A stretch of DNA of 64,000 nucleotides from Sanderia malayensis (GCA_013076295.1 RQOL01000729.1:2480001-2544000); one strand, 5' to 3'; positions 1 to 12,880 are shown, numbered from the stretch's first letter. Numbers and translations: made by a program. The notes: generated by a model from the letters alone, not told the origin.

Positions 1-2823
1 CTGATCCTGCTTACTGCTTTTGCTGACTATCGTCCAATTGTTGTTGTTGTTGTTAAAGTCCATAATGGAAAAGGCTTTAAGTTTATTGTCGATTTCGTAT
101 TCGTAGGCTCGCATTAAATCCCTTATCAAGCCATCATTACTGGCTGGAATTCTGTGTTCCTTAATGTTCAATGGCTCCGTTGGGCGATGCAGCTCTTTAG
201 TAAGATTTATTTTTGTAGAAACAAGTCCCAAAGTTGCACTCAGTTCTGGCACTGACGCAGATGAATGTATGTGTGCACTGTTTTGTATCATGATATCACC
301 AGAATTTTGCAAAACATTTCTTCCAGCTAGTGTTGTTGTATAACTTTGCAAAACGCTTGAGTTTTTGTTTACCTGAACTGGACTTCGATGAGTTTTAGAA
401 ATGTCCTCCGGTGCATCTGATGTCCAAGTTGAAATTGCCAAACTCGGCAATATTATATTCGGCAACATTGCAACATTCAAATCTTCACTTCGAATGTAGC
501 TCATGGAATACGATAAGGTTGTTAAAATTTGCGACGGTGTAACATTATTACCACTTGTGCTTAATACCCCAGTCTCTCTTGCACTCACTATACGGGGCAA
601 AATTGTTCCGGCAATTATCTCGCGTAGTGGAGGTGTAATGAGAAAACTGTTAGCTGTAGTAGAAAACGATGGCTTGATAAGCACTGTGGGTGCATCGAGA
701 AAACGCTGACTGCTATCAGCACCATCAGGTTTTACGATGCTCAAGCTTTCTTGTTCTAAATTCCTTGTCGTGGGTAAAACTCCAGCCTTCAAAATACTCG
801 TAGTTGGAGCAATGGAAGGTGTGTTCAGAAATGAAGAGTTAATGTTATTACTTGATGAAGCCTCAATTAATTCGAGAGATCTGTTAGCATCTTTTGTAGT
901 ACTTGTGGTCTTAATGCTCGAATTGCTCTTCCGACTATTCTTACGAATTACATCATGCTTTTTCTTAATCTTCTTCTTCGTCTTCCTACTCTTCCTATTC
1001 TTCTTCTTCTTAATATTTGTAGTCTTCTTTCCCTCCTTCGATTTCCTGCTTTTAATATCATCGTACATAACTTTCATGAATGAATTGAACATATCCTCAT
1101 CACTTGCTGAATGGAAGTGTGATTTTAATTCGTGCACAAATTTTCTGAAATTGTTAGTTAATCCCTGTCTACTTATCTTGTGCTTTGTTTTATTTCGTGT
1201 TGAAGACATTTTGTGTTTAATTTTCTTTTTAAAAAGCTTTTGAAGTGACAATATGGATTTATTTTCCGACAGCTTATGTTTCTTCAATTTATCTTCCAAA
1301 GGTTTCTCTTCCAGTGATTTATCTTCTGGCAACCAATTATTTAGCAACGCACTATTTTTGGATGAATCTCTGGATAACTTATTTTCTGGTATTAAGTAAG
1401 ATGTACCTTTCGTGAAATTATGATCAGGCATCTTTTCTTTAAAGGAAGTCTCTTCTAGTATTTTATTTGTCCTTCTCTGCGCTGCCATCAGCCGTTGCAA
1501 GGAATTGTATATTGAGGAATAAATACCGCGATACCAATAAGGCATTGCCTGTTTATTATCTTTTCCAGTATAGGAACCATATCCACCACATCCTGGAACT
1601 TTCAACGACGCGGATTCACGAGACATGTTCTTCCATAGCTGCGAGTTATTTTTTGCTTCTACATATCTTTCAGATCCATTCCAATGAAAATGTCCAGACA
1701 AAGTCGTGTTCATCAAAGCAGTGCTACTTGCGTTATTCAAAGGCTTCGTTTTGAACACTGCATAGTCTGTCGTATTTCCTGTTGACTTGATTCTATGAAC
1801 CATTTCATTGTGAAACCTCTGCGTAGTTTTGGTTAATGAATTCGATACTTGAAGGCCAGGAAATTTATGACTGTGATTGGCGAAAGAAGTTGGTTGTTTT
1901 CGAGTTCCAGAGAGCCTTCTCCAGGTACTTATGTATTTTTCTGACGATGAAGAACGCAACGAAGAATTGCCTCCCCGACTGCCCATGTTTATTAACAATT
2001 TGCCAACAATGCGTCCTTCATTGACGTGCCTTCGACAATGACTTTTCAGTCTCCAGAGTATTACGATGAACACTGAAACAAACAAAAAGAATCAAGTGGA
2101 ATCTCATGAGAGTTGAGAGTAAAGCAAAGTTGCAAAATAGAACAAGAACAGTAATTTATACCGCACTGCAGAAAAATCGTCTTCATTCTATTTTCTCGGT
2201 AGATCGACTCGTTGCCTTCTTGACAACAACATTTATCCAGCGAGATACAACTGGTTCAGATTGATTATAGCAAAGTTAGTTAACGGCATCTTCATCTTAT
2301 CCAAAGTCCGCGTTGTCCAAATTCCAAACACCTCGACACAATTGGAAACAAGTGATGCAGTCAAAACACTTGCAACAATTTCAAAGCAAAGTTCTCCGAG
2401 TCAGCCATATTGAATGCCACACAGTTTCTATGTGTCCCCTTTTTCATAAAAGCATCTCTACAAACATGAAGTTGGTCCACGGTGGACGTAGAATGTCACA
2501 TGAAAATCTTGTGCCATCTCAAAGAATATCCCATCTGAAAGTTTTGAATGTTTGATCCCCAAAAACTCCAAGTCTATTGTCAATTCAAGAAGGTTTTACT
2601 CCCTCGAGGTGCTGGATGCAATATTTAAACATTCAAATGTAATATATACCGGCTGATTATCTGACAATATATCCGAAGATTTTTCAGCGCACCTTCTCCA
2701 GTTTAATGCCATGCAATTATTCTCATCTTTTTCATCAAAGAAATCATTCTCATTGTCAAAATTAAAGACGATCCAAGACACAACAACGACACAACAAAAT
2801 TGAGACGAAAAATGTTTAAACAA
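1..2823 (-). CDS. Low-complexity Lys/Ser/Asn-rich protein, partial (copy 1)
   Basis: I do not recognise this gene. On the minus strand a single open frame runs without a stop from an acceptor (TTTCAG, exon start at 2072) to base 1, about 690 codons, and continues beyond the window. A first in-frame Met is at 1986. The product is hydrophilic. It has a Lys/Arg-rich tract (reverse complement of about 960-1060) with basic runs such as KKKNRKSRKTKKKIKKK, followed by Ser/Thr/Asn-rich sequence and an Asn run near base 40. A separate upstream frame at 2650-2823 begins with a hydrophobic signal-like segment (MFKHFSSQFCCVVVVSWIVF) and ends at a possible GTATAT donor. Its phase does not fit the 2072 exon directly, so either an exon is missing or it is unrelated. 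In copy 2 the same exon is broken by 1-base indels and ends at a GTGAGT donor. The plus-strand Phe/Leu-rich reading over the Lys tract is only its antisense. Confidence 0.6.
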
Positions 2824-2846
2824 ACATTTTTCGTCTCAATTTTGTT
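2793..2846. repeat. 25-bp perfect hairpin upstream of two divergent genes
   Basis: Two 25-base arms (2793-2817 and 2822-2846) are perfect reverse complements, separated by 4 bases. The left arm contains the ATG of the possible signal-peptide exon read on the minus strand. The identical structure occurs in copy 2 at about 51964-52017. It is AT-rich and could be a tiny fold-back element or a cruciform-forming promoter element; I cannot tell which. Confidence 0.8.
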
Positions 2847-2849
2847 TGT

Positions 2850-4853
2850 TTGGTATAGTAGCCTCTATTTTGTGGTGCGTGAGAAAGATCGTAATCTAAG
2901 TGGGTTGTTTGTGACTACCTGTTAGCCACACAACAGTATTTAGCCCTATGAGGGGCTTTAGCCCCAAGGCAACTTGGGGGCCCTCTTCTCTATTATCGTG
3001 TTACGTCAAATGTCTCAATAAAACTAGAAAACGATTCTTGCACGATTCGCATTACGTCATTTTAGATCTTAGAGAACCTAAATTTGAAAAATTGGGCCAG
3101 GGCTCCAAGGGCCTCTATCCTTGGTCTATGCGGCCCAATTAACCACACAGTGGAATGCGGATATATCATTGAAAGAAACATGTAATCCATTGTGATGTTT
3201 TACGGTACCATTGAGCTCCGGTTTAAATTTATTAAACTCCATACACAACGAAGTATTTCTTAGCTCCCTTCAAAGTTCTTCAAATAGGGGACCAACATTT
3301 GTTCAGTGATAAATGCAACATGAGCATTCAAAATGCGTCGCATGCTGATCGAAATGAGGCTCTGGACTGATTTGAGCGCATTTGCATCGATGTTACCTTG
3401 AAGCTAGGAAACTATTTGATATTCCTGCCTGAAAAAACTTGTCCACTACATAGTTAAATGGATGAGTTTCTGATCTCTCTCAAAACGCATCCCACAAACC
3501 TGAAAAACCCACTCTGTTTGATAAATTGTTTGTTACGCATGCGAATGGGTAACCTGCTAAGACCAGCCATTGTCCATTGTTCTTGTAGGATGCATGACAA
3601 ATAAAAACTGCGGCACGCAACATACCATAACTCAACCCTTACCTTCAATGTCAACATCATACAGACTGAAAACAAGGTAACAGGAACACACGCACTAAGT
3701 GTATAGCCTACTTTACTTTACTATAGTACACTATATAATACTAATAATAATATACTATGCTGACAATACTATAGTATGCCATTAACAATATAGCATATAT
3801 CACATAATAATATGCACCTAATTGAGGGCAGGTATGCGATAACAAAAATAAGAAAATAAGTAGACAGCTTCAAAACGAGATTCACATCGAATCGAGGCTA
3901 ATAAGATTCGGTACTTTCACCATTTATATTTCACATCTCCAAATTTCTTTTTCCAAATAGAGGGTGGGAAGGCAGTAATAACATCATTATTTATACGAAA
4001 TTGTTCGGAGATAAGAAACAATACCATTCCCTAGATTAGGCCTGGTTTGCCTTTTTGGTTTAATATTGTTGTTTGTTTTGTTTATTAAAATCCAGCAAAA
4101 TAAGAGCAAAGCAAGTATTAGTTCGAAATTCACAGATTGTAGGTCAACTTGGATTTGATAAGCACTTTAGATTTGGACCTTTTGCACAAATTTTCTCTGC
4201 CTTCTTTCTTTAACACAGACTTCAAGGAGGGTTGCTTACGATTATAGCACATAGGTTAGATTTATGCAAACATGATGTGAATCTCGGATTAAACTAAAAA
4301 CAATTTTATTATTGTATAATTTTGGCACATTGTAGCATTGAGTGCGGAGCACTGCACGAACTACTGTCTTTTTCAAAAACAAATCAGGGCGAGGGCGTAG
4401 ACTGCTGGGTTAGGGGCTCTAAATAGCAAAATATTTTCACCTCTAGATGGTAAATCTTAGATACAAGGTAAACCTTGTGAAATAATGCATTGTGAAGTAA
4501 CGCAATGTGAAGTTAGATTGATTATATAAGTAAGGCTTGCAGAATTCGAAGCCAGTCAGGTGAGGTGAGTGTGAGAACATTGCGCGCGCGTGCAAACAAG
4601 CGTAGCCGAATGCGCTCATACGCTTCGTTGCACCGTCAAAAGATAGAGGAGCAAATATCCAGAATGATTTCATCGACTTTGAATCGAAACACCTGGTTGT
4701 TTACAGGTGTAATTGTTGGACCAGGTCAAGGCTTGCAATTCACTCATGCACCCAAATGATTCGCAAATAATGTCAGACAAGTCGGTGTGCCAGCTCTAGT
4801 CTATCTATTATATATTTAACAATTTTCAAAAGGCCAAACCGAAGTCTTGGAAA
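2850..4853. other. No gene recognised
   Basis: This spacer (repeated at about 52020-54025) lies between the minus-strand Lys-rich gene and the last exon of the minus-strand membrane-protein gene. It contains only short open frames without splice support, an AT-rich tract with repeated TATA-like words at 3710-3810, and a GC-richer CpG patch near 4565-4640. I see no RNA gene or transposon ends. Confidence 0.5.
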
Positions 4854-7800
4854 TCAAAATATAGTAAGTATGACTTTAATTTTGCACGTTCGTACGAAAT
4901 TAATCGCGAAAAGGCAAAGTAATGCAATAATCATCCAGTTTAAAAAGATCAATCTATTGAAGTATGAGAAATTCTGCAACAAATGTAGGCCATGTCCTTG
5001 AACAAAATAGTGGCTACATATGCATGACGGAGAAAAACCACGATGCTTAACTCGAGATACATTATGCCAACATGGTCCTAACATTTAGCCACGAATTTCA
5101 GCCATGTGAATTTGAATATATCAGGAAAGCTTTAAACTGCAGAGTGAAAATAAAACTGGTCAAATTAAAATTTTTGGTGTTTTGATTTTACTGGTGTTGT
5201 ATAAATATTGACGAGTTCAGTTTATTTTGTTGTCCAGGTTCGAAAAAAATAGTTGCAATGTTACACACTTTGTACAAAATAAAAATCCATACAACTTTAA
5301 TACATATAAACCATAATGTAGTAGTGACAACGTGGTGTGGTGGTTATTTATGTCTCAAATCTGATTTTTCTTTCCCACAGGGCCGTTCAAGATGAGGCCT
5401 ATGCATCTCTTAATATTTTGCTGTGCAATTTCAGGTAATGGATAAATTATATATTTCTCTAACAACTAAATAAACATACAATAAACAGAAGCAAGAACAG
5501 CTAGATGTGAACGTAATTATTCGCAAGAAAATTTCGAAAGTTAAACCAGCTCAAATTATCAAGCAGTTGAATTAGCTCCCAAAGCTGAAATAGTTTCTTA
5601 ACTCAAGATTTATAAACAGCGTATCGATTCACAGCATATTCATTCTTGCATTTCAGTAACATTCGCACGATTGCTCATCGTTGATGATGAATCAAGAGGT
5701 ATAAATATACGAATATTCACAGCATAACAATATCCATTCACATCATAACCATTTAATTACAATATTTCCACATCTCAACAAAAAATGTGCAGTCAACAGC
5801 ACACTAATTAGAATAGTGGATTGAAATTTACAGTATAATCCTGGTAACTCGGACCCTTGATAATAAACCAAAAGCTCAATAAATTAAATAGCTTTTGCAT
5901 TCTTCTGGGAAAGTTATTGCTGGAATAAAGTTTTCTGGCATCGTTCTAAAGTTGTTCCAAGACCCACGACATTCTTTAATTTCAGACTATTTAATTTTGT
6001 GATTCGAGCTGTCGAGAACACGTAGATACTGATAGTTATCAAGTGGTAAGATACTGACTGTGATTTGTTTTATATTATTTTTGTAAACACAGAAATAAAA
6101 TTACAAAAGCGTGGCGGAGCGGAGATCGTTGGCATTGCAACATCCGACAAGGATTCACCCAATTCATCGGGTACAACTAGAAGTAAGTAATTTTCTGAAA
6201 CAGACTATAAACTAAACTGAACTGAGCTGAAATGAACTCAATTGAGCTGGAATAAATTGCCATATAAACTTGTGCATTGCAGAACGCCTTGTCACATACC
6301 TTGATTTCGAGAAATTCAACGGAGCAACCGCATCAGATGAGTCCGGGTTCGATAACAACGCCCAAATGTCAACCGGTGTACTGGTGGCCAAAATACCGGA
6401 CAGCAACTGCGGCAATGTCGCTTACCTCTTTTGCACAGACATCAGCTTCATGAGCACAGAATTCCAAGCCAAACCAAAAGTGGCCGTGACAGTGGCCGCA
6501 TGGGTCTACTTGATCAAGATCGAGGGTTCTCATTCCATCTTCCACACTATCGGCTCCACGCACACCATGGGACAATACCACTTCGAGGTGAACTTTGGAA
6601 ATGTCCGCTGGTTCCACAGAAACGAGAGCCAGAACACCGTCTTCGAGGCCGAAGCCCACGAGGTCAAGCCACGTAAGTATCAAACGAAAACTCTCGATTT
6701 TACTACACACATAATCTGCTCATCATGTCTAATGTGTTTACTTTGTCAATTATATTTGCATTGTATAGCATGTCCACGTGTGCTTGCTATCCGAACACTG
6801 TTTCTACTTGATCCACTATTTTTCTACTGTGACCACATTGGTAGCTGGCCCAGATGATTAAGTTTCACCCAACATCTCGTTCTGAGCATACCTTTCTTGG
6901 CAAGGCTCTTTGATCTGTTGCTATACCACAGGGCTTGAACGATGGCATAGTGCATCAAAAATACAACCAACATCTCTTTATAAACGTATTCCTGAAAACA
7001 AGGATATATAAACGGACATCAGAAATTTCATAATAACTATGCAATCTTTAACAAATAACGACACATCTATTGCCTCTACTATTAATAAACACCCGCCTCC
7101 ATGCAAACTATGACGTTCTTTCTAACCCCTTCCTGCTTCTTACAGACGAATGGACCCATATTGCCGGCACATACAATGCAACCAATGGATTCGCAAACAT
7201 TTACATCAACGGAGAGATCAAGAACCATTCTATTGGCCAAGGGTTCTTGTCACGTGACTGGGGTGGTGAGGCCAAGATTGCCAACTCCAAGATGGGTCGA
7301 CCACTCGAAGGTCTGATCGACGAATTCAGAATCTACAATTACGCTCTTAGCCCCGAGGAGATCAAAGCTCTTTACGAGAAATGCAAATTTGGATCTGGAG
7401 GTACACAATTTTGCAAGTTTGCATCAAGTGACTGTATAACCCCAATGGTTTGAGGAACGTTAAACTGTAATCTTTTGTATCTTTTGTCCAGCAAACAATT
7501 TGAACGAGAAAACTGGAGGATCACGATCTGAGGGCATAACAGCTATCGCCGGCGACAGCAAGGACGATGGGGACGCTGCAGCCTCGAATACCGGTCAGGC
7601 AAGCGATAAGCCAGGTAACGCACACGAGTAACATTAACAGTGGGTAAACTAATGAATCAGTAAAGAACAGTACATAGTACAGTGTAGTGGAATAATACTG
7701 AATGGTGCATACTCCATATTGATGGCGATGTCTCGCTGGCTTGACAGGATATATACATGGCTATGTATTACTATATTCGTAGCATAAAATAGTAGCATAA

Positions 7801-9668
7801 GAAACAAAATAACTGACCTTGATCAAACCAAAGTGTAATCCATAGACCAAGAGAAGATAATAACGAATTCTACTCAACTGATAAATGTTGTTGTCGATCA
7901 TAAAATCTTTACGGCTGACAAAGACATTTAACAGTTGAATGGAACTCATTATCCAAAGAGGCGTCCAATAAATCCAGAATCTAAAATAAAATAAAAACGG
8001 TTAATAGCGGTAATGTAGCTCCAGTTTGGGTGTCGGATAACTCTCGAGTTATCCAAGCTAATCCGTAACCAACACTAACATTAATCCTTGCAGCTGAAGT
8101 AAAATCCACTGAAACGGGATCACCCACAACTGAGAAGGAGCGCAGTAAACAGCACAGTGATGAGCCGGCAAAGAAAGAAAGTGACAGTGTCTTGAAGAAG
8201 TCCCAAGTATCACTTGAATAGCCCCTCAAGAGATACACGCTTTGAACAGAGATATGAATAGAAATTTGAATCTGCAACTGAATCGGCATCTGAGATACAC
8301 AAACGACGAACATTGACGTAACATTAAGAAAGACACAAACTAACTGGAACTATGAATGGCTTTTGTTTAGACTTTTGAGAATATGCTCTAACAATTACCC
8401 TGGTTCAATAAAGCAAATCAAAAATACGGAAAAAGTATCGTTTCCTAAGAAAATGAGGTGTATCAGTTTCTTCACAAACAAACTTCATCTCAATAAAGTT
8501 CGAAATGCAGTGTTGATATGTCTACTATGAACTTACAACAGCTTGGGTTCTTCATTCTAAAGATTGTACATGAATAGACTAGCTCTAACAGTCTTCCAAA
8601 CAGCTATAAGTTATCTATGATTATAATTGACTAACTTAACTATAATGTTATATTTTAATGAAAGCTTTTAATGATCAATTCAAATCTTTTGATGGTCTAT
8701 CTTTGTCTTTTAACAATATTGTTTTCTGCCGGCTTGTCGTCTAATGATTGCTGTTTTTTCTATTGCTTCAATGTGCTTACGTGATGAAATGTTCTACATA
8801 GTTTTGTGTTAGTTCATTAATTACCTGGAACGTAGTCTACCTTGTAATGTGCCACTGTGGATTAGCAAAATGCAACGTTTTTGCAGGGAGTGATCAAGGC
8901 GGCTCTTAACTAAGTCAAAGAAAACATACCTGCAATAGATGAAGAATTTCCCACGCGCATCTAACTGAAGACAAGTAACCTGTACAAGACGAAAAGACAA
9001 CATAAGACATATTACATAATTCATATTGAAGAAGATACCTACAGTTATTATAACAGCAGTGAACATAGATAAAAAGCATTTACACGGATGTTCAATTAAT
9101 CATAGAGTGGTATGATTATTTATATATTTATAAGTAAATATTGTTTGTTAATTTGGAAAATTATGACGGATTGTTGGAGTTAGTCAGTGTTTACTAGGAT
9201 TTTCAGTATTGTAAAAGAACTATTGCCACCACCAAGGATATGTCAGTTCGAATAAGGTTCGGCATAATATACAAAGCTTGTCAGGTAATCATCCATACAG
9301 TGAAACAACGAAATGAGTATTTTCCATTTTAGATTTGCCTAAATTGTAACGGTATCCAAATTGAAGGGGATTACATTGTAGCTTTACACATAGCCAGGAA
9401 AATAAAAAATATTGCGTTCTTTCTATCCGGAACTTAAAATGACATATCCCTGATGTTCAATTGAGTCCACAAAATTCGAAATGTAGATAAACAGCACTCG
9501 TCATGCATACAATATCGTAAACAGACCTTCTAATACTGACATACTATTTACCAAGTTGACAACATTCAATGAAGGGCCAGTTTCAAATCTCCCTTCAGCT
9601 ATAGGGTGGTAGAGGTTCAGAATATACTTGATTGTAATAACAAAGTACACAGCTCTTAAATATGCAAA
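4854..9668 (-). CDS. Unidentified polytopic membrane protein, 3' exons (copy 1)
   Basis: Five minus-strand exons join in matching phases: 9552-9668, 8930-8979, 7818-7980, 6892-6991 and 4854-4996. They give 573 nt, 190 aa plus a TGA stop. Each exon is bounded by AG and GT in the right places, and all four joins keep frame. The protein has several hydrophobic segments: FAYLRAVYFVITIKYIL, FWIYWTPLWIMSSIQLLNVF, YYLLLVYGLHFGLI, MLVVFLMHYAIVQALW and LNWMIIALLCLFAINFV. This suggests about five membrane passes, with a short basic C-terminus. I do not recognise the family. Upstream exons are missing; a short frame at about 11450-11485 (MDEPALYIILI followed by GTAAGT) and frames at 11270-11440 and 11490-11620 are possible 5' exons, unproven. 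Two exons sit in introns of the opposite-strand LamG-like gene, which is wholly contained in the last two introns and one exon spacing of this gene. Confidence 0.65.
5392..8221 (+). CDS. Secreted LamG-like (concanavalin A-fold) protein, copy 1
   Basis: Seven coding exons join in phase to 1,071 nt (356 aa): 5392-5434, 5657-5698, 6093-6182, 6283-6672, 7146-7400, 7492-7614 and 8094-8221. All junctions are GT-AG and all introns are phase 1. The first coding exon begins after an acceptor at 5381 and has 11 bases of 5' UTR. Residues 1-18 form a signal peptide (MRPMHLLIFCCAISVTFA). Residues about 60-270 look like a LamG/pentraxin-type jelly roll: VTYLDFE near the start, AAWVYLI, then EWTHIAGTYN and an INGE turn, ending in LIDEFRIYNYALSPEEIKAL, a signature of LamG_3-type domains. 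Residues 274-356 are a Ser/Asp/Lys-rich tail without fold signals. A polyadenylation signal AATAAA is at 8407-8412. The protein is probably an extracellular carbohydrate- or glycoprotein-binding molecule; the ligand is unknown. Exons of an opposite-strand gene lie inside introns 4 and 6. Confidence 0.85.
8407..8412 (+). promoter_or_regulatory. Polyadenylation signal of the LamG-like gene
   Basis: AATAAA lies 186 bases after the stop codon, in the context TTCAATAAAGCAAATC. It is conserved in copy 2 near 57580. Cleavage site not determinable. Confidence 0.6.
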
Positions 9669-12020
9669 CTGGGGTTTGGATCAAAACGAGGCTGCTATAA
9701 AACAAAACCACCACGCCACTAAATGACATCCAATACAGAGACATCACTTATGACAAATGTATTTAAAAAAGCCTATTATTTTCCAGATTTTTAGAAATTA
9801 TTTATTATACATTTATGCAAGCAAAAGTTTGAATTACAGATATAAACTAAATTTCCTTGCTTCATCTATCTGTGAACATAGACTGATTTCTGATATAACT
9901 GATTTCTTATGGATGGACAAAATGGACAAAACAAGAAGAGACGGTATGTTGCTTTACAATACTGTGATACTGACTGCCTATAAGTGCGAAATAACGGCAA
10001 TTCTTTTTCTCCTTTATCAAATTCATCTAACGTTTCTATACTTACTTTAAGTAGTGGCTAACGTGTTTGATCAGTTATACAATCTCTGAAAGAACTACTC
10101 CGTGAAATGGTTATCTGGCCAAAGACAGATAGAATTCATTGGATGTGGATAAAAACGCTGGCTGTCGAGGTGCAAGAACTGGAAAAAATTTGCCTTCTTT
10201 TTTCGATCTTTCATCAAGCTTTCTTTTCTTTCGCATCAACTGCAGACGTCTCCTTCTTGCATTCCTCGATTTTTCCCTGCTTCTTTCAGCTGCATTATCA
10301 ATATCAAGCTCTTTGTAATTCTCTTCCAAACTCTAATTCTAATTTCTTTGTTCTCTTTCTTGTCGCAAGAATGAAGTGTGCAAGCTTTCTACTCTGTCAC
10401 ACTCACATCTAAGCGTATAATTCTCATTTCAGTTCTTTGATATAAACTTTGAAGGTGGCCATTGATCCTGTTGTTACAATGTTATATTGACAATCGTCTG
10501 TTTTGTGGACTGTTTTGTGGTCATCCTTTGATGCTTGCATTGACAGAATCTGCTCCATGTTTCACTTATATTCACCTTCTTCTATTCTTCCCGAAATGCA
10601 CCTCTCAATCTGTTGTTTTATCTGTTATCATCATCCTCCATTGCATGTCCTTCGACTCTTCATATCCTGCATCACATTTTCGAGAATATTACTTTCTTCC
10701 AATATCTTCTTCAACTTCTTTCTGCTGTTAAGCAGCTCTTTCTTAGTTCTTGATTTGCTTTGAGAAGCTTATCAACATTATTTCCATGACACGATGACAT
10801 CTGTTGTGCACAAGCATATTGGAGCTCCAAAGCTGCAAAATTTTTGCAAATCTTCTTCATGCTTCTTCGTCATATTTGGTCTTAAGATTTCGATTATCGC
10901 AACTCATTTTACCTGACAGCAAACCTGTTAAATATTCGATGACGCCCCCCCCCAAAAAAAACTCCCCAAAGATCCATTTTGTTTCCAAAAAGCAAAACAA
11001 ACCACTAAGCCTCAAGTAAACAGCAATATTCCGAACGTATGTAAAATAACTCTGATAGCTATCGAAGCTAAACAAGGTTTCAGCTCCTCGGTTCAAACTT
11101 GAGTCTGTCAATTATTGATTAATTTGCGTCACAATTAAAATCTATACAATGATATCAACATTTTCATTCGCAAACGTGGCGTGATCGATTTGATTACAGC
11201 TTATACGCCGTCAAAATACAAGCATGTACAGATCGAGCCCTTTAACACGCAAACTATAAATATTCTACATTAAAAAAGTAATACATGAAAGGTTTTCCCA
11301 ACCAACAAAACCCAAAACAAACCAAGTATCGGAAACAGAGAGGGTATATCCCAAACTTTAACCAACATGTGCGCAGTAAAATGAGCATTGTTCTATAGCT
11401 GGTATATAAAGCTTGGAAGGGCTGTATAGCTAATGAAATGATATATGAAAACACTTACAATCAGTATAATGTATAATGCTGGCTCATCCATTCACACCAA
11501 TACACACAGCTCGCTGTTTAAGATATATATTGCCCAAATTCTTGATGTAATCTTTATGCTTCTCCACTCCTTGAAAAATTTTCCATCAGTATAATTCGAA
11601 GGGAATGACCCTGAAAAGTTAAAAAAGAGGACATTTCTAATTAATAAGAAATGTCCGACATAATAATTGATCATAATTCACTGGAATTACAACGGATTGA
11701 AAGACTTACACAATCAACCCTATTTTTATACAACGAATCAATCTTTCGCTGGCACAACAGCTAGCTGCACCTCCTCAGTTTTCATTACAGTAGAAAATAG
11801 TGCTCAAAGCAGACACAAAATCGAGTTGGCAACGAAACGCGTCGGAAAAAAGAGATAAAGAAGATAACTTGGTTCTAAAGAATGCTAATTCGAACAATGG
11901 GAAAGAAAACTGGAAGCAAATTGTCCCCTCCCTCTTCTTTTCTTGGAAACTGTAACATTCTATAACAAGCTGATCAAAATAAAATTTGATCAAATGAAAC
12001 AGTGGATTTTAAGGAGAGAC
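9669..12020. other. No confident gene; decayed coiled-coil-like sequence and possible 5' exons
   Basis: On the minus strand, 10330-10920 reads as short stretches of Lys/Glu-rich coiled-coil-like protein interrupted by stops, such as KMSCDNRNLKTKYDEEA. It looks like a relic. The frames at 11254-11454 (hydrophobic, with Tyr, Phe and Trp) and 11492-11674 have acceptor-like sites. They could be upstream exons of the membrane-protein gene, but I could not join them in phase. Copy 2 equivalents lie at 58844-61198. Confidence 0.4.
10058..10180. repeat. Dispersed repeat, related to 33212-33335
   Basis: About 120 bases here resemble 33212-33335, which lies in intron 1 of the first alkaline phosphatase gene. 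Shared words include ACAATCTCTGA, GAACT and CATT-AATGTGGATAAAA. Copy 2 carries it at about 59232-59355. The minus-strand reading of 10111-10329 is Lys/Arg-rich and continues as broken coiled-coil-like sequence up to about 10900. This suggests the 3' part of an old mobile element or a decayed gene; family not recognised. Confidence 0.45.
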
Positions 12021-12671
12021 AGGGAATTTATCATAACATTCTAGCAAATCGGGTAACGGAAATCTGAAGGCAGTTCTGGTATCTGTGAGGGAAGGCGGTC
12101 ATTTTAAGCCTTGGGAACATTCTGGAAAATTAGCCCATTGTGACGTAATCGATGACGTCATGTGACCACGGTCACAAGAAATCCGACCTCCGAATATCCG
12201 ACCGCTGATTACTTCATTGGAAAGAGTATCAAAAAGTGAACAAATAATTATAAAACACTAATATAATTTGACTTATATTTCGAGAGATACAGCCATTTCA
12301 AAAGTGTCAAAAAATTCAAAATGGCGGATAGCAATTCTGAGAATAAGTCAATTTGCCAGCCAATAATTGTCAATATAGCACGAATGATGAATTCTGACAT
12401 GTCAGATTTGTCAGACAAATCATAATTTTCTAAAAATTGTTACCAGAAATGATATTATTTGTTTGAATTTACCGTTGTTTCTGTTCACACTTAATCAATA
12501 CAATAATGGCTTCCCATGTTTGATGGTGGGTTTTGAGTTTCCTTTCAATCCTACCTCGGCTATCTGTAAAAGGGGGAACGGGGAATCAGGGAACGGGGAA
12601 CGGGGAATGGAGAAAAGGGGGAATATGACGTCACACGATGTCGTATGACGTCACATTCCCCCTTTTTCAAA

Positions 12672-12880
12672 TCTGTAAATCAGGGAATCTGTAAAGGGGA
12701 ATCTGTAAAAGGGGAATCTGTAAAAGGGGGAATCTGTAAAAGGGGGAATCTGTTAAAAGGGGGAATCTGTAAAAGGGATTGTAAAGGGAATCTGTAAAGG
12801 GGAATCTGTAAAAGGGGGGAATCTGTAAAAGGGGAATCTGTAAAAGGGGAATCTGTAAAGGAATCTGTAAAAGGGGGAAT
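12672..12880. repeat. Subterminal tandem repeat of the 2-kb transposon
   Basis: About 13 imperfect copies of GAATCTGTAAAAGGGG (14-17 bases, varying in G and A run length) lie here. About 5 copies on the opposite strand lie at 14400-14495 near the right end. The unit matches the outermost bases of the terminal repeat, so the array probably arose by expansion of the end itself. The minus-strand reading as a TDSPF-type repeat protein is not a gene. Confidence 0.9.

Noticed and set aside
737..1243. Plus-strand frame rich in Phe/Leu, resembling a multi-pass membrane protein
   Set aside because: It is the antisense of the AAG/AAA-rich Lys tract of the minus-strand gene, whose frame is longer and bounded by a splice acceptor.
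6369..6710. 113-codon minus-strand frame over LamG exon 4
   Set aside because: Shadow of the LamG coding exon; the plus-strand frame has domain motifs and consistent splicing.
12672..12880. CRISPR-like array of short repeats
   Set aside because: Units are directly adjacent without unique spacers and lie within transposon ends in a eukaryotic genome.
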